Assembly: GCA_963840095.1 (NCBI GenBank)
Contig: CAWIXN010000007.1
Location: 101,948 to 165,947, forward strand
Direction of reading: 5' to 3'
Length of the DNA stretch: 64,000 nt
DNA from: DATBGO01 sp963840095
GTDB taxonomy: Bacteria > Actinomycetota > Actinomycetes > Streptosporangiales > Streptosporangiaceae
Below are positions 16,077 through 23,701 of the stretch, piece by piece. The notes below the pieces were generated by a model. The model was not told the DNA's origin. It was given only the letters and a program-made list of their open reading frames with translations, and made no database searches. The stretch's first letter is position 1, and every line of letters begins with the position of its first letter. Made by a program: the position numbers and the translations under genes.

Positions 16077-16898
16077 GTGCTCCCACGTGCCATTTCCCGA
16101 CATCGTTTCATTCTCGCGGTCGCCGTGGCTGGCCTCGCGGCCCTGCCGGTGATGGCCACCGTGGCGTCGGCCGCCGCGCAGAGCCCGGTCAACTACGTCG
16201 CGCTGGGCGACTCGTATTCCTCGGGCGTCGGTGCCGGGGATTACTACGGCTCAAGCGGCTCCTGCGATCGCAGCCCCAACGCCTACCCCGCGCTGTGGGC
16301 GGCGGCCAACGATCCGGCCTCCTACGTCTCGGTGGCCTGCTCGGGCGCGACGACCGGCTCCGTCATCAGCAGCCAGCTGTCCGCGCTCAGCCCGAGCACG
16401 ACGCTGGTCTCGATCACGATCGGCGGGAATGACGTCGGGTTCACGAGCGTCATGGAGACCTGCGTCATCTTCCCCACCAGCGCCTGCGTCAGCGCCATCG
16501 ACACGGCGGAGGGAGAGATCAGCGCCGACCTGCCCGGCGACCTGAACAGGGTCCTGTCCGACATTGCCGCCGACGCCCCGAACGCGCGGGTCGTGGTGCT
16601 CGATTACCCGCAGCTCTACGACCTGTCCAGGTCCTCGTCCTGCATCGGCCTAACTACCACCGACCGCACGGATCTCAACCAGGCCGCCAACCAGCTCGAC
16701 AGCCAGATCCAGGCCGCGGCGGAACGGTACAACGACGTGTTTGCCGACGTACGGTGGCAGTTCGCCGGCCACCAGATCTGCGACTCAAACGGCTGGCTGA
16801 ACTCGGTGGACTGGTTCGACCTCGGCGAGTCCTACCATCCGACGGCATCGGGCCAGTCGGGCGGCTACGGGCCGGTGTTCAGCCAGTACGCCAGCTAA
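16077..16898 (+). CDS. secreted SGNH/GDSL-type esterase or lipase
   Basis: A 273-residue exported hydrolase. The signal peptide (about residues 1-34) ends in ASAAA before QSPVNY. The catalytic Ser is in ALGDSYSSGVGAGDYY (block I), the oxyanion Asn in ITIGGNDVGF (block III), and the catalytic His in LGESYHPTASGQ (block V). Six cysteines could form the three disulfides typical of Streptomyces extracellular GDSL lipases. GTG at 16077 is preferred because AAGGAG lies seven bases before it, whereas the ATG at 16071 is too close. The frame is open further upstream and includes a hydrophobic stretch, but without a clear start. Confidence 0.88.
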   Translation: MLPRAISRHRFILAVAVAGLAALPVMATVASAAAQSPVNYVALGDSYSSGVGAGDYYGSSGSCDRSPNAYPALWAAANDPASYVSVACSGATTGSVISSQLSALSPSTTLVSITIGGNDVGFTSVMETCVIFPTSACVSAIDTAEGEISADLPGDLNRVLSDIAADAPNARVVVLDYPQLYDLSRSSSCIGLTTTDRTDLNQAANQLDSQIQAAAERYNDVFADVRWQFAGHQICDSNGWLNSVDWFDLGESYHPTASGQSGGYGPVFSQYAS

Positions 16899-17019
16899 TC
16901 CAGGCACGCGCCCATCCCGTCCTGGCCCGTGCACCCGTCAGCCGGCGCACCTGTGGCGGCTGACGGGGCAGCAGGGGACGGGAGCGCCAGGTAACGGGGC
17001 GGCGGTTAACTGCTGACCG

Positions 17020-18561
17020 TTAGCTGTTGACCGGGAAGCCGAGATTCACCCCGCCGTGGCTCGGATCAAGCCAGCGGGACGTGACGGCCTTCCCGCGGGT
17101 ATAAAAGTGCACGCCCTCGGTGCCGTGCATGTGCGTGTCGCCGAACAGCGACGACTTCCATCCGCCGAAGGAGTAAAACGCCATCGGCACCGGGATCGGC
17201 ACGTTGATGCCGACCATCCCGACCTCGACCTCGTGAGTGAACCGCCGGGCTGCTCCCCCGTCATTGGTGAAGATCGCCGTCCCGTTGCCGTACGGATTGC
17301 CGCTGACCACCTCGACCGCCGCGGCGTAGCTGGGCGCCCGGACCACCGACAGCACCGGGCCGAAGATCTCGTCGGCGTAGCAGCTCATCGCCGGGGTCAC
17401 CCGGTCGAGCACGCTCGGTCCCAGCCAGAACCCCTCCGGCGAGCCGCCGCTCACCGGGTGCTGCCTGCCGTCGACGGCCAGCACCGCACCCTCACGGACG
17501 CCGGAGTCCAGATAGGACTCGACCTTGTCCCGGTGCGCCCGGGTGACTAGCGGGCCCATTTCGGACCGCTCGTCGTCGCCCGGCCCGACTCGCAGGCGCG
17601 CCACCCGCTCGGCGATCTTGGCGACCAGCTCGTCACCAACCGGGTCGACGGCGACCACGACCGAGATCGCCATGCACCGCTCGCCCGCGGAACCGAAACC
17701 GGCTGACACCGCGGCGTCGGCCGCGAGATCGATGTCGGCGTCAGGGAGAACCACCATGTGGTTCTTGGCCCCGCCCAGCGCCTGGACCCGCTTGCCCGCT
17801 GAGGTTGAAGTTTCGTAAATATAACGGGCTACGGGCGTCGATCCGACGAAGCTGACGGCCCGGACGTCCGGATGAGTCAGCAGCGTATCCACTGCGTCCT
17901 TGCCGCCCTGCACCACGTTGAACACCCCGTCAGGCAGTCCCGCCTCGGCCAGTAGCTCGGCCATCAGCACGGACGCCGACGGGTCTTTCTCCGACGGCTT
18001 GAGCACGAAGGAGTTGCCGCAGCCGATCGCGATGGGGAACATCCACATCGGCACCATGGCCGGGAAGTTGAACGGGGTGATGCCGGCTACCACGCCGAGC
18101 GGCTGGCGGATCGAGTAAGCGTCGACCCCCGTGGAGACGTTCTCCGAGAAGCCGCCCTTGAGCAGGTGCGGAAGGCCGCACGCGAACTCGACCACCTCGA
18201 GCCCGCGGGCTACCTCGCCGGCGGCGTCGGAGGCTACCTTGCCGTGCTCGGCGCTGATCAGCGCGGCGAGCTCGTCAGCGTGGGCCCTGAGTAGCTCGCG
18301 GAACGAGAACAGCAGGCCGGCCCGTTTGGTCAGCGATGTCTCCCGCCAGCCGGGGAAAGCCGCGGCCGCGGCTTCGACTGCGGCGCTGACCTCGGTCCCC
18401 GACGCGTAGTCCACGGTCCCGGTGACCTGGCCAGTCGCCGGGTTGTAGATGTCGCCGCGGGTCGCCGGGTCGCTGCCCGCCCACGGCTTCCCGCCGATCC
18501 AGTGCGAACAGTGCTTGATTGCTCGCTTCTCCGCGCTCCGCGCGTCGCTCGCTGGCTTCAT
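17020..18561 (-). CDS. mmsA: methylmalonate-semialdehyde dehydrogenase (CoA-acylating)
   Basis: Oxidises malonate or methylmalonate semialdehyde with NAD+ and CoA to acetyl-CoA or propionyl-CoA; in this context it would be the last step of beta-alanine or 3-aminoisobutyrate breakdown. The 513-residue frame shows ITPFNFPAMVPMWMFPIAI, FVGSTPVARYIY, the diagnostic GGAKNHMVVLPDAD where other aldehyde dehydrogenases have the general-base Glu, and the catalytic Cys in GSAGERCMAIS. The ATG follows GGAGAGG. It is the last gene of the leftward pyrimidine-catabolism block, 103 bp after the aminotransferase stop. Confidence 0.95.
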   Translation of the reverse strand: MKPASDARSAEKRAIKHCSHWIGGKPWAGSDPATRGDIYNPATGQVTGTVDYASGTEVSAAVEAAAAAFPGWRETSLTKRAGLLFSFRELLRAHADELAALISAEHGKVASDAAGEVARGLEVVEFACGLPHLLKGGFSENVSTGVDAYSIRQPLGVVAGITPFNFPAMVPMWMFPIAIGCGNSFVLKPSEKDPSASVLMAELLAEAGLPDGVFNVVQGGKDAVDTLLTHPDVRAVSFVGSTPVARYIYETSTSAGKRVQALGGAKNHMVVLPDADIDLAADAAVSAGFGSAGERCMAISVVVAVDPVGDELVAKIAERVARLRVGPGDDERSEMGPLVTRAHRDKVESYLDSGVREGAVLAVDGRQHPVSGGSPEGFWLGPSVLDRVTPAMSCYADEIFGPVLSVVRAPSYAAAVEVVSGNPYGNGTAIFTNDGGAARRFTHEVEVGMVGINVPIPVPMAFYSFGGWKSSLFGDTHMHGTEGVHFYTRGKAVTSRWLDPSHGGVNLGFPVNS

Positions 18562-18664
18562 AGCTGGCCTCTCCTCGCTGCGCCGTCATTCGCCCGCGTC
18601 ATCGCCCGCCCCGTCCCACCCGCTTCAATGATCGTGGTGGTTGGGATTACCGGGCCGGGGCTGG

Positions 18665-19972
18665 TCATGGCCGTGCCGCGACGGCTTCCGCGCTGACCGC
18701 TTGCAGCGAGTCGATCAGGATGCCCAGGCCCTCCTTGGCCTCGGCCTCGCTGAGGGTCATGGGGGGCGCCATCCGGAGCGAGTGGCCGTAAAGGCCGCCC
18801 TTGCCGATCAGCAGCCCGCGCTCCCTGGTGACCTCGAGCATGCGAGTGGCCAGCGCCGGGGCCGGGGCTCCGGTCGCCGGGTCGACCAGGTCGACCGCGA
18901 ACATCAGCCCCTTGCCGCGGACGTCGCCGACAGCGGCCAGCGGCTCGGCGGCCGCCCGCAGGCCGCCGATGATCACGTCGCCCAGCACCGCGGCATTGGC
19001 TTGCAAGTCGTGCGAGAGCAGGTAATCGAGGGTCGCATTGGCGGCGGTGGTCGACAACGGGTTGCCGCCGAAGGTGGAGATGCCGTTCCCGGTCAGGCCG
19101 TCCATCAGGTCGCCCCGGGCGACCACGCCGCCGATCGCGAATCCGTTGCCGAGTCCCTTGGCGAAGGTCATCATGTCCGGCACCACGCCGTGCGCGTCGA
19201 TGCCCCAGAAGTGCTCGCCGGTCCGGCCCCAGCCGGTCTGCACCTCATCAGAGATGAGCAGGATGCCGCGCTCGTCGAGGATCTCCTGGTAGGCGGCGAA
19301 CAGGCCGTCCGGGGGCATCGCGAAGCCGCCCACGCCCTGGATCGGCTCGGCGATCAGGCACGCCACGTCCCCCGCGGTCGCGGTGGCCAGGACGTGCCGC
19401 AGATCCTCGGCGCAGACCCGGATGTAGTCAGCGTCGGACAGCCCGGCGAACGCCGACAGCTGCCGATCGGTGCCGTGCAGGTAGTGGACGCTGTACGGGG
19501 TCAGCTGCGAGCTCTTCCAGGCTCCGTTGCCGGTGATGGCCATCACGCCGAACGACCGGCCATGGTAGCTGTTACGCAGGGCGAGCACCTGGCTGGAACG
19601 CCGGGCGGCGGTCGCGAGCAGCAGCGCGGTCTCGTTCGCCTCGGTGCCCGAGTTGGTGAAGAACACCTTGGCGTTGTCGATCCCGGACAGCCGCGCGATC
19701 TTCTCGGCCAGCTCCACCTGGCTGCGGATCAGGTACAGCGTCGAGGTGTGCACGACGCCCGTGGAAAGCTGCCGTTCGACTGCCTCGCGCACCTCGGGAA
19801 TGTCATAGCCGAGCATGTTGGTGAGGATGCCGCAGAAGAAGTCCAGATAGCTGCGGCCGGACGCGTCGGTCACCCGGCTGCCCTGGCCGCTGACCAGCTC
19901 AAGCGGCTCGTCATAGTAGAGCGCGACCCAGTTCGGGATGATGGCGCGATGGCGCGCGTGCAGATCGGTCAT
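18665..19972 (-). CDS. class III aminotransferase, probably beta-alanine/3-aminoisobutyrate
   Basis: A 435-residue PLP transaminase: YLDFFCGILTNMLGY, the FFTNSGTEANETALLLA loop, SYHGRSFGVMAITG, EPIQGVGGFAMPP, the Asp in LLISDEVQTGWGRTG, the Schiff-base Lys in TFAKGLGNGFAIGG, and STFGGNPLS. It resembles the alanine-glyoxylate aminotransferase 2 group. Position between dihydropyrimidinase and mmsA suggests it turns beta-alanine into malonate semialdehyde. The ATG at 19972 has only a weak GGAC site. The substrate is inferred from neighbours. Confidence 0.85.
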   Translation of the reverse strand: MTDLHARHRAIIPNWVALYYDEPLELVSGQGSRVTDASGRSYLDFFCGILTNMLGYDIPEVREAVERQLSTGVVHTSTLYLIRSQVELAEKIARLSGIDNAKVFFTNSGTEANETALLLATAARRSSQVLALRNSYHGRSFGVMAITGNGAWKSSQLTPYSVHYLHGTDRQLSAFAGLSDADYIRVCAEDLRHVLATATAGDVACLIAEPIQGVGGFAMPPDGLFAAYQEILDERGILLISDEVQTGWGRTGEHFWGIDAHGVVPDMMTFAKGLGNGFAIGGVVARGDLMDGLTGNGISTFGGNPLSTTAANATLDYLLSHDLQANAAVLGDVIIGGLRAAAEPLAAVGDVRGKGLMFAVDLVDPATGAPAPALATRMLEVTRERGLLIGKGGLYGHSLRMAPPMTLSEAEAKEGLGILIDSLQAVSAEAVAARP

Positions 19973-20086
19973 GGTGTCCAGTCTGCCGTATAACCACCCG
20001 GCCGCGGTGTCGACAGAGTGTCACCTGATTGCCCTCGTCGCGAACAGTTTGCCCGCTGGCTGACTGGCCCCTGGCGCCCGGCCGCC

Positions 20087-20107
20087 TAGGCGCTGGTCAA
20101 GCGCCTA
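20087..20107. terminator. hairpin after the LLM gene
   Basis: TAGGCGC (20087-20093) and GCGCCTA (20101-20107) form a 7-bp stem with a 7-nt loop. It sits between the LLM stop at 20136 and the next minus-strand gene start at 19972. There is no T-run. A larger imperfect pairing between 20055-20070 and 20125-20140 surrounds it. It may be a partial terminator or an mRNA processing site. Confidence 0.4.
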
Positions 20108-20135
20108 AGGCGCTGGTCAGGTCAGGGCCAGCCAG

Positions 20136-21131
20136 TCAGCTCAGGACCGGGATGATCCCGGACCCGTAAGCCGCCATCGTGGCCTCAGGCTCGTCGTGCA
20201 TGAGATACACGGCGAACTGGTCAACCCCGATCTCGGCGAGTTCCCTGAGCCGGTCGATGTGGGCCGGCAGCGGCCCAGTCAGGCAGAACCGGTCCACGAC
20301 GTCGTCGGGCACGAACTCGGTATGCGGATTGCCGGGACGGCCGTGCTGGGCGTAGTCATAGCCCTGCCGGCCGGCGATGTAGTCGGTCAGCGCCTTCGGT
20401 ACCGGCCCTTCGGTGCCGTACCTGTGCACCAGGTCGGCGACATGGTTGCCTACCATCCCGCCGAACCAGCGGAGCTGATCCCGCTGGTGGGGGAGGTCGT
20501 CGCCGACATAGGCGGGCGCGGCCACGCAGATGGTCACCGCGTCCGGCGCCCGCCCGGCGTCCTCCGCCGCGTCCCGTACCGCGCCGATGGTCCACCGGGC
20601 GATATCAGGGTCGGCGGTCTGCAGGATGAACCCGTCGGCCTGCTCGCCGACCAGCCGCAGCGCCTTCGGCCCGTAGGCGGCCATCCAGATCTCCAGCCGA
20701 CCGTCGTGTACCCACGGGATCCGGACCGCGGTGCCGTGCAGCGTCGTCTCCCGGCCCTCAGCCAGGTCCTTGATCACTCGCATGGCCTCGCCCAGGGTCG
20801 CGAGCGAGGCCGGCTTCTGGCCGATGGCCCGGCGGGCGGAGTCGCCGCGCCCGATGCCGCACACGGTCCGGTTGCCGAACATGTCGTTGAGCGTCGCGAA
20901 CAGCGAGGCGGTGACCGACCAGTCCCTGGTCATCGGGTTGGTCACCATCGGGCCGACGGTCAGCGCCGAGGTGGCCGCGAGGATCTGTGAGTAGATGACG
21001 AACGGCTCCTGCCACAGGACATGCGAGTCGAAGGTCCAGCCGTAGCGGAAACCTAGGTTCTCGGCCTCGCGCATCGTGGCCACGACGCCGCTGGCCGGAG
21101 GGTCGGTCTGCAGGACCAGGCCGAATTCCAT
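20136..21131 (-). CDS. LLM-class (F420-type) flavin/deazaflavin oxidoreductase
   Basis: A 331-residue TIM-barrel luciferase-like protein: FGLVLQTDPPASGVV, GFRYGWTFDSHVLWQEPF, VGPMVTNPMTRDWS, FGNRTVCGIGRGDSARRAIG, IWMAAYGPKALRLVGEQADGF and a C-terminal HIDRLRELAEIGVDQFAVYL. It resembles the F420-dependent CPS_4043 subgroup, which I recall being found beside dihydropyrimidinase. The ATG at 21131 follows GGGAGG by five bases; an in-frame GTG at 21194 would add a repeat-derived N-terminus without a ribosome site. No dihydropyrimidine dehydrogenase gene is visible in the block, so this enzyme may act on the pyrimidine ring, but that is untested. Confidence 0.85.
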   Translation of the reverse strand: MEFGLVLQTDPPASGVVATMREAENLGFRYGWTFDSHVLWQEPFVIYSQILAATSALTVGPMVTNPMTRDWSVTASLFATLNDMFGNRTVCGIGRGDSARRAIGQKPASLATLGEAMRVIKDLAEGRETTLHGTAVRIPWVHDGRLEIWMAAYGPKALRLVGEQADGFILQTADPDIARWTIGAVRDAAEDAGRAPDAVTICVAAPAYVGDDLPHQRDQLRWFGGMVGNHVADLVHRYGTEGPVPKALTDYIAGRQGYDYAQHGRPGNPHTEFVPDDVVDRFCLTGPLPAHIDRLRELAEIGVDQFAVYLMHDEPEATMAAYGSGIIPVLS

Positions 21132-21146
21132 GTGCGCCTCCCAGTC

Positions 21147-21191
21147 CAGGTCCCGGTCGTTCAGGTCCCGGTCGTTCAGGTTCCGGTCGTT
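21147..21191. repeat. three 15-bp tandem repeats
   Basis: Three units of CAGGTCCCGGTCGTT fill the 70-bp gap between the dihydropyrimidinase stop and the LLM start. They are in frame with the LLM gene (as NDRDL on the minus strand), although the better start lies after them. Confidence 0.85.
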
Positions 21192-21201
21192 CACTTGTGG
21201 G

Positions 21202-22605
21202 TCAGTTCAGGTACTGGCACAGGTCGCGCTTCAGGAAGCGGCCGTGCCCCGCCGCGCCGCGGTAGGTGCGCGCATCGATCACGATCTGGCCGCGCGACAG
21301 CACCGTGTCCACCTGGCCGGTGACCTCGATGCCCTCGTACGCCGAGTAGTCCACGTTCATATGGTGCGTGGCGGCCGACAGCACCTGCCGGGCCTGCGGA
21401 TCGTAGACGACGATGTCGGCATCGGATCCAGGCTGGATCGTGCCCTTGCGTGGGTAGAGCCCAAACATCCGGGCGGGCGTGGTGCACGCGACCTCCACCC
21501 AGCGGGCCAACGAGATCTCCCCGGCGGCCACGCCCTGGTGCAGCAGGTCCATCCGGTGCTCCACGCTGGGGATCCCGTTCGGGATCTTGGAGAAGTCGCC
21601 GCGCCCGAGTTCCTTCTGCTCCACGAAACAGAACGGGCAGTGATCGGTCGAGACGACCGCCAGGTCATTGGTGCGCAGCCCGCGCCACAGCGAGCCCTGG
21701 TGCTCCTTGGGCCGCAGCGGCGGCGATGCCACGAACTTGGCGCCCTCGAACCCCGGCCTGGCCAGGTCGTCGAGCGACAGGTACAGGTACTGCGGGCAGG
21801 TCTCGGCGAACACGTTCTGGCCGGTGTCGCGGGCCGCGGTGATCGCGTCGAGCGCCTGCGCGGCGGTCAGGTGCACCACGTAGAGCGGGCAGCCGGTCAC
21901 CTTGGCCAGGGCGATGGCCCGCGAGGTGGCCTCGCCCTCCAGCTCGGGCGGCCGGGTCAGGCCGTGCTGGACGGGCTCGGTCTTGCCCGCTGCCAGAGCC
22001 TGGGCGACCAGCTCATCGATCGCGATGCCGTTCTCCGCGTGCATCATCACCGTGGCGCCGTTGCGCGACGCCTGCTGCATGGCCCGCAGGATCTCGCCAT
22101 CGGTGGAGTACAGCACTCCCGGGTACGCCATGAACAGCTTGAAGCTGGTTACGCCCAGATCGAGGCAGGAGTCCATCTCCTTCAGGGTCGTGTCGTTGAC
22201 GTCGGAGACGATCATGTGCATCCCGTAGTCGATCGCGCACTGGCCGTCGGCCTTGGCCTGCCAGGTTTCCAGGGCTGACAACAGCGACTTGCCCTTGGAC
22301 TGAACCGCGAAGTCGATGATCGTCGTGGTGCCGCCCCAGGCCGCGGCGCGGGTCCCGGTCTCGAAGGTGTCGCTGGACAGAGTGCCGCCGAACGGCATCT
22401 CCATGTGCGTATGCGCGTCGATCCCGCCCGGCAGTACGTACTTGCCGGTCGCGTTGATCACCCGGTCCGCCGCCCGGGCCCAGGACGCGGCCAGCTCGGT
22501 GCCCGGCGCGGCGAGCGCGGCGATCCGCTCGCCTTCGATCAGTACCTCCACGGCGGTGGCGCCGCTCGCACAGACCACGGTGCCGCCGCTGATCACGATG
22601 GACAT
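21202..22605 (-). CDS. hydA: dihydropyrimidinase
   Basis: A binuclear zinc amidohydrolase that opens dihydrouracil or dihydrothymine to N-carbamoyl-beta-amino acids. The 467-residue frame shows the metal-binding GGIDAHTHMEMPFGG, the carbamylated Lys in VTSFKLFMAYPG, the MHAENG and YVVHLTAAQAL histidines, and STDHCPFCF. FGLYPRKGTIQPGSDADIVVYDP marks the C-terminal beta-sandwich. The ATG follows GGAGGTAGCA. It lies between the LLM gene and the beta-ureidopropionase gene in one leftward block. Hydantoin hydrolysis is an alternative activity of the same family, but the neighbours favour pyrimidines. Confidence 0.95.
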   Translation of the reverse strand: MSIVISGGTVVCASGATAVEVLIEGERIAALAAPGTELAASWARAADRVINATGKYVLPGGIDAHTHMEMPFGGTLSSDTFETGTRAAAWGGTTTIIDFAVQSKGKSLLSALETWQAKADGQCAIDYGMHMIVSDVNDTTLKEMDSCLDLGVTSFKLFMAYPGVLYSTDGEILRAMQQASRNGATVMMHAENGIAIDELVAQALAAGKTEPVQHGLTRPPELEGEATSRAIALAKVTGCPLYVVHLTAAQALDAITAARDTGQNVFAETCPQYLYLSLDDLARPGFEGAKFVASPPLRPKEHQGSLWRGLRTNDLAVVSTDHCPFCFVEQKELGRGDFSKIPNGIPSVEHRMDLLHQGVAAGEISLARWVEVACTTPARMFGLYPRKGTIQPGSDADIVVYDPQARQVLSAATHHMNVDYSAYEGIEVTGQVDTVLSRGQIVIDARTYRGAAGHGRFLKRDLCQYLN

Positions 22606-22632
22606 TGCTACCTCCGGTTCAGGGGTGGCGGT

Positions 22633-23475
22633 TCACGGCTGGGTCAGCGGGCCGTAGGCGTCCGGGCGCCGGTCCCGGTAGAAGGCCCAGAGCTGGCGGA
22701 TTTCCTGGAGCTTGTCCATGTCCAGATCGCGGATCACGACCTCCTCGTCGGTGTCGGAGGCCGCGTCACCGATGAGCTGGCCGCGGGGATCGGCGAAATA
22801 GGTCTGCCCGTAGAAGTCGTTGTCGCCGAGCGGCTCCACCCCGACCCGGTTGATCGTGCCAACGAAGTACTCGTTGGCGACCGCGGCGGCGGTCTGCTCC
22901 AGCCGCCACAGGTACTGCGACAGGCCGCGGCTGGTGGCCGACGGGTTAAACACGATCCGCGCCCCGGCCAGCCCCAGGGCCCGCCAGCCCTCGGGGAAGT
23001 GCCGGTCGTAGCAGATGTACACGCCGATCCGGCCGACGGCGGTGTCGAAGACCGGGTAGCCAGTGTTGCCCGGCCGGAAGTAGAACTTCTCCCAGAACCC
23101 CTTGACCTGCGGGATGTGGGTCTTGCGGTACTTGCCGAGGTAGCTGCCGTCGGCGTCGATGACCGCCGCGGTGTTGTAGTACAGGCCTGGCTGCTCCTCC
23201 TCGTACATGGGCACCACCAGGACCACGCGGTGGCGGCTGGCCACCTCGCACATCTGCTGGGTGGTGGGGCCGTCCGGGATCGCCTCGGTGTAGGAGAAGT
23301 AGTCCGGGTCCTGGACCTGGCAGAAATACGGCCCGTAGAACAGCTCCTGCAGGCAGACGACCTGGGCACCCGCCGACGCGGCCACCCCGATGGCGCTGAC
23401 CGCATTGGCGATCATCGACTCCTTGTCGCCGGTCCAGCGCTGCTGAATAAGCCCGGCCTTGACGATCTCGGTCAC
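22633..23475 (-). CDS. beta-ureidopropionase (N-carbamoyl-beta-alanine amidohydrolase)
   Basis: A nitrilase-superfamily enzyme of 280 residues that splits N-carbamoyl-beta-alanine into beta-alanine, CO2 and ammonia. The catalytic triad is visible: Glu in VCLQELFYGPYF, Lys in LGKYRKTHIPQ and Cys in VYICYDRHFPEG. The FEKFYF-like segment WEKFYFRPG and the NPSATSRGLSQYLW helix fit this subgroup. The GTG at 23475 is preferred because GAGGAGGAGGAAGG lies just before it; the frame remains open upstream only because a permease remnant is in the same frame. The hydA gene follows after 27 bp. Confidence 0.92.
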   Translation of the reverse strand: MTEIVKAGLIQQRWTGDKESMIANAVSAIGVAASAGAQVVCLQELFYGPYFCQVQDPDYFSYTEAIPDGPTTQQMCEVASRHRVVLVVPMYEEEQPGLYYNTAAVIDADGSYLGKYRKTHIPQVKGFWEKFYFRPGNTGYPVFDTAVGRIGVYICYDRHFPEGWRALGLAGARIVFNPSATSRGLSQYLWRLEQTAAAVANEYFVGTINRVGVEPLGDNDFYGQTYFADPRGQLIGDAASDTDEEVVIRDLDMDKLQEIRQLWAFYRDRRPDAYGPLTQP

Positions 23476-23481
23476 GCCTTC

Positions 23482-23697
23482 CTCCTCCTCACCCTCCGAC
23501 GGGCCCTCCGACAGACCCTCCGACGCCCCCGATGGCCCCCGCACCCAGCTGTAGTCATATAGCCCCTTGAGCACGGGTATCAAGCCGCCCGCCGGAAACG
23601 GGCCCTGACCCGGGGCAGAGTACGCCCCGCCCACCGCGAGCAGCGCGCCGCCCACCGTCGCCGCGACCGCGGCCAGGTTCCAGCCGCCGACGTGCCA
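23482..23697 (-). pseudogene. NCS1 nucleobase permease, C-terminal remnant
   Basis: Between the pucR stop and the ureidopropionase start, the minus strand reads GGWNLAAVAATVGGALLAV, then GGAYSAPGQGPFPAGGLIPV and LKGLYDYSWV. This is the second-last membrane helix and loop of NCS1 cytosine/uracil/allantoin permeases, whose ends normally read GGWNP...YDYSWVVG. The first 400 or so residues are missing, and what remains is joined directly to the 3' end of pucR. It then runs into a short Gly-Ser-Glu repeat. A deletion between pucR and the permease gene is the simplest explanation. Confidence 0.65.
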
Positions 23698-23701
23698 GCG
23701 C

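Noticed and set aside
18641..19993. A 450-codon plus-strand frame
   Set aside because: Antisense shadow of the class III aminotransferase gene, which has all its motifs on the minus strand. Long shadows like this are expected at this GC content.
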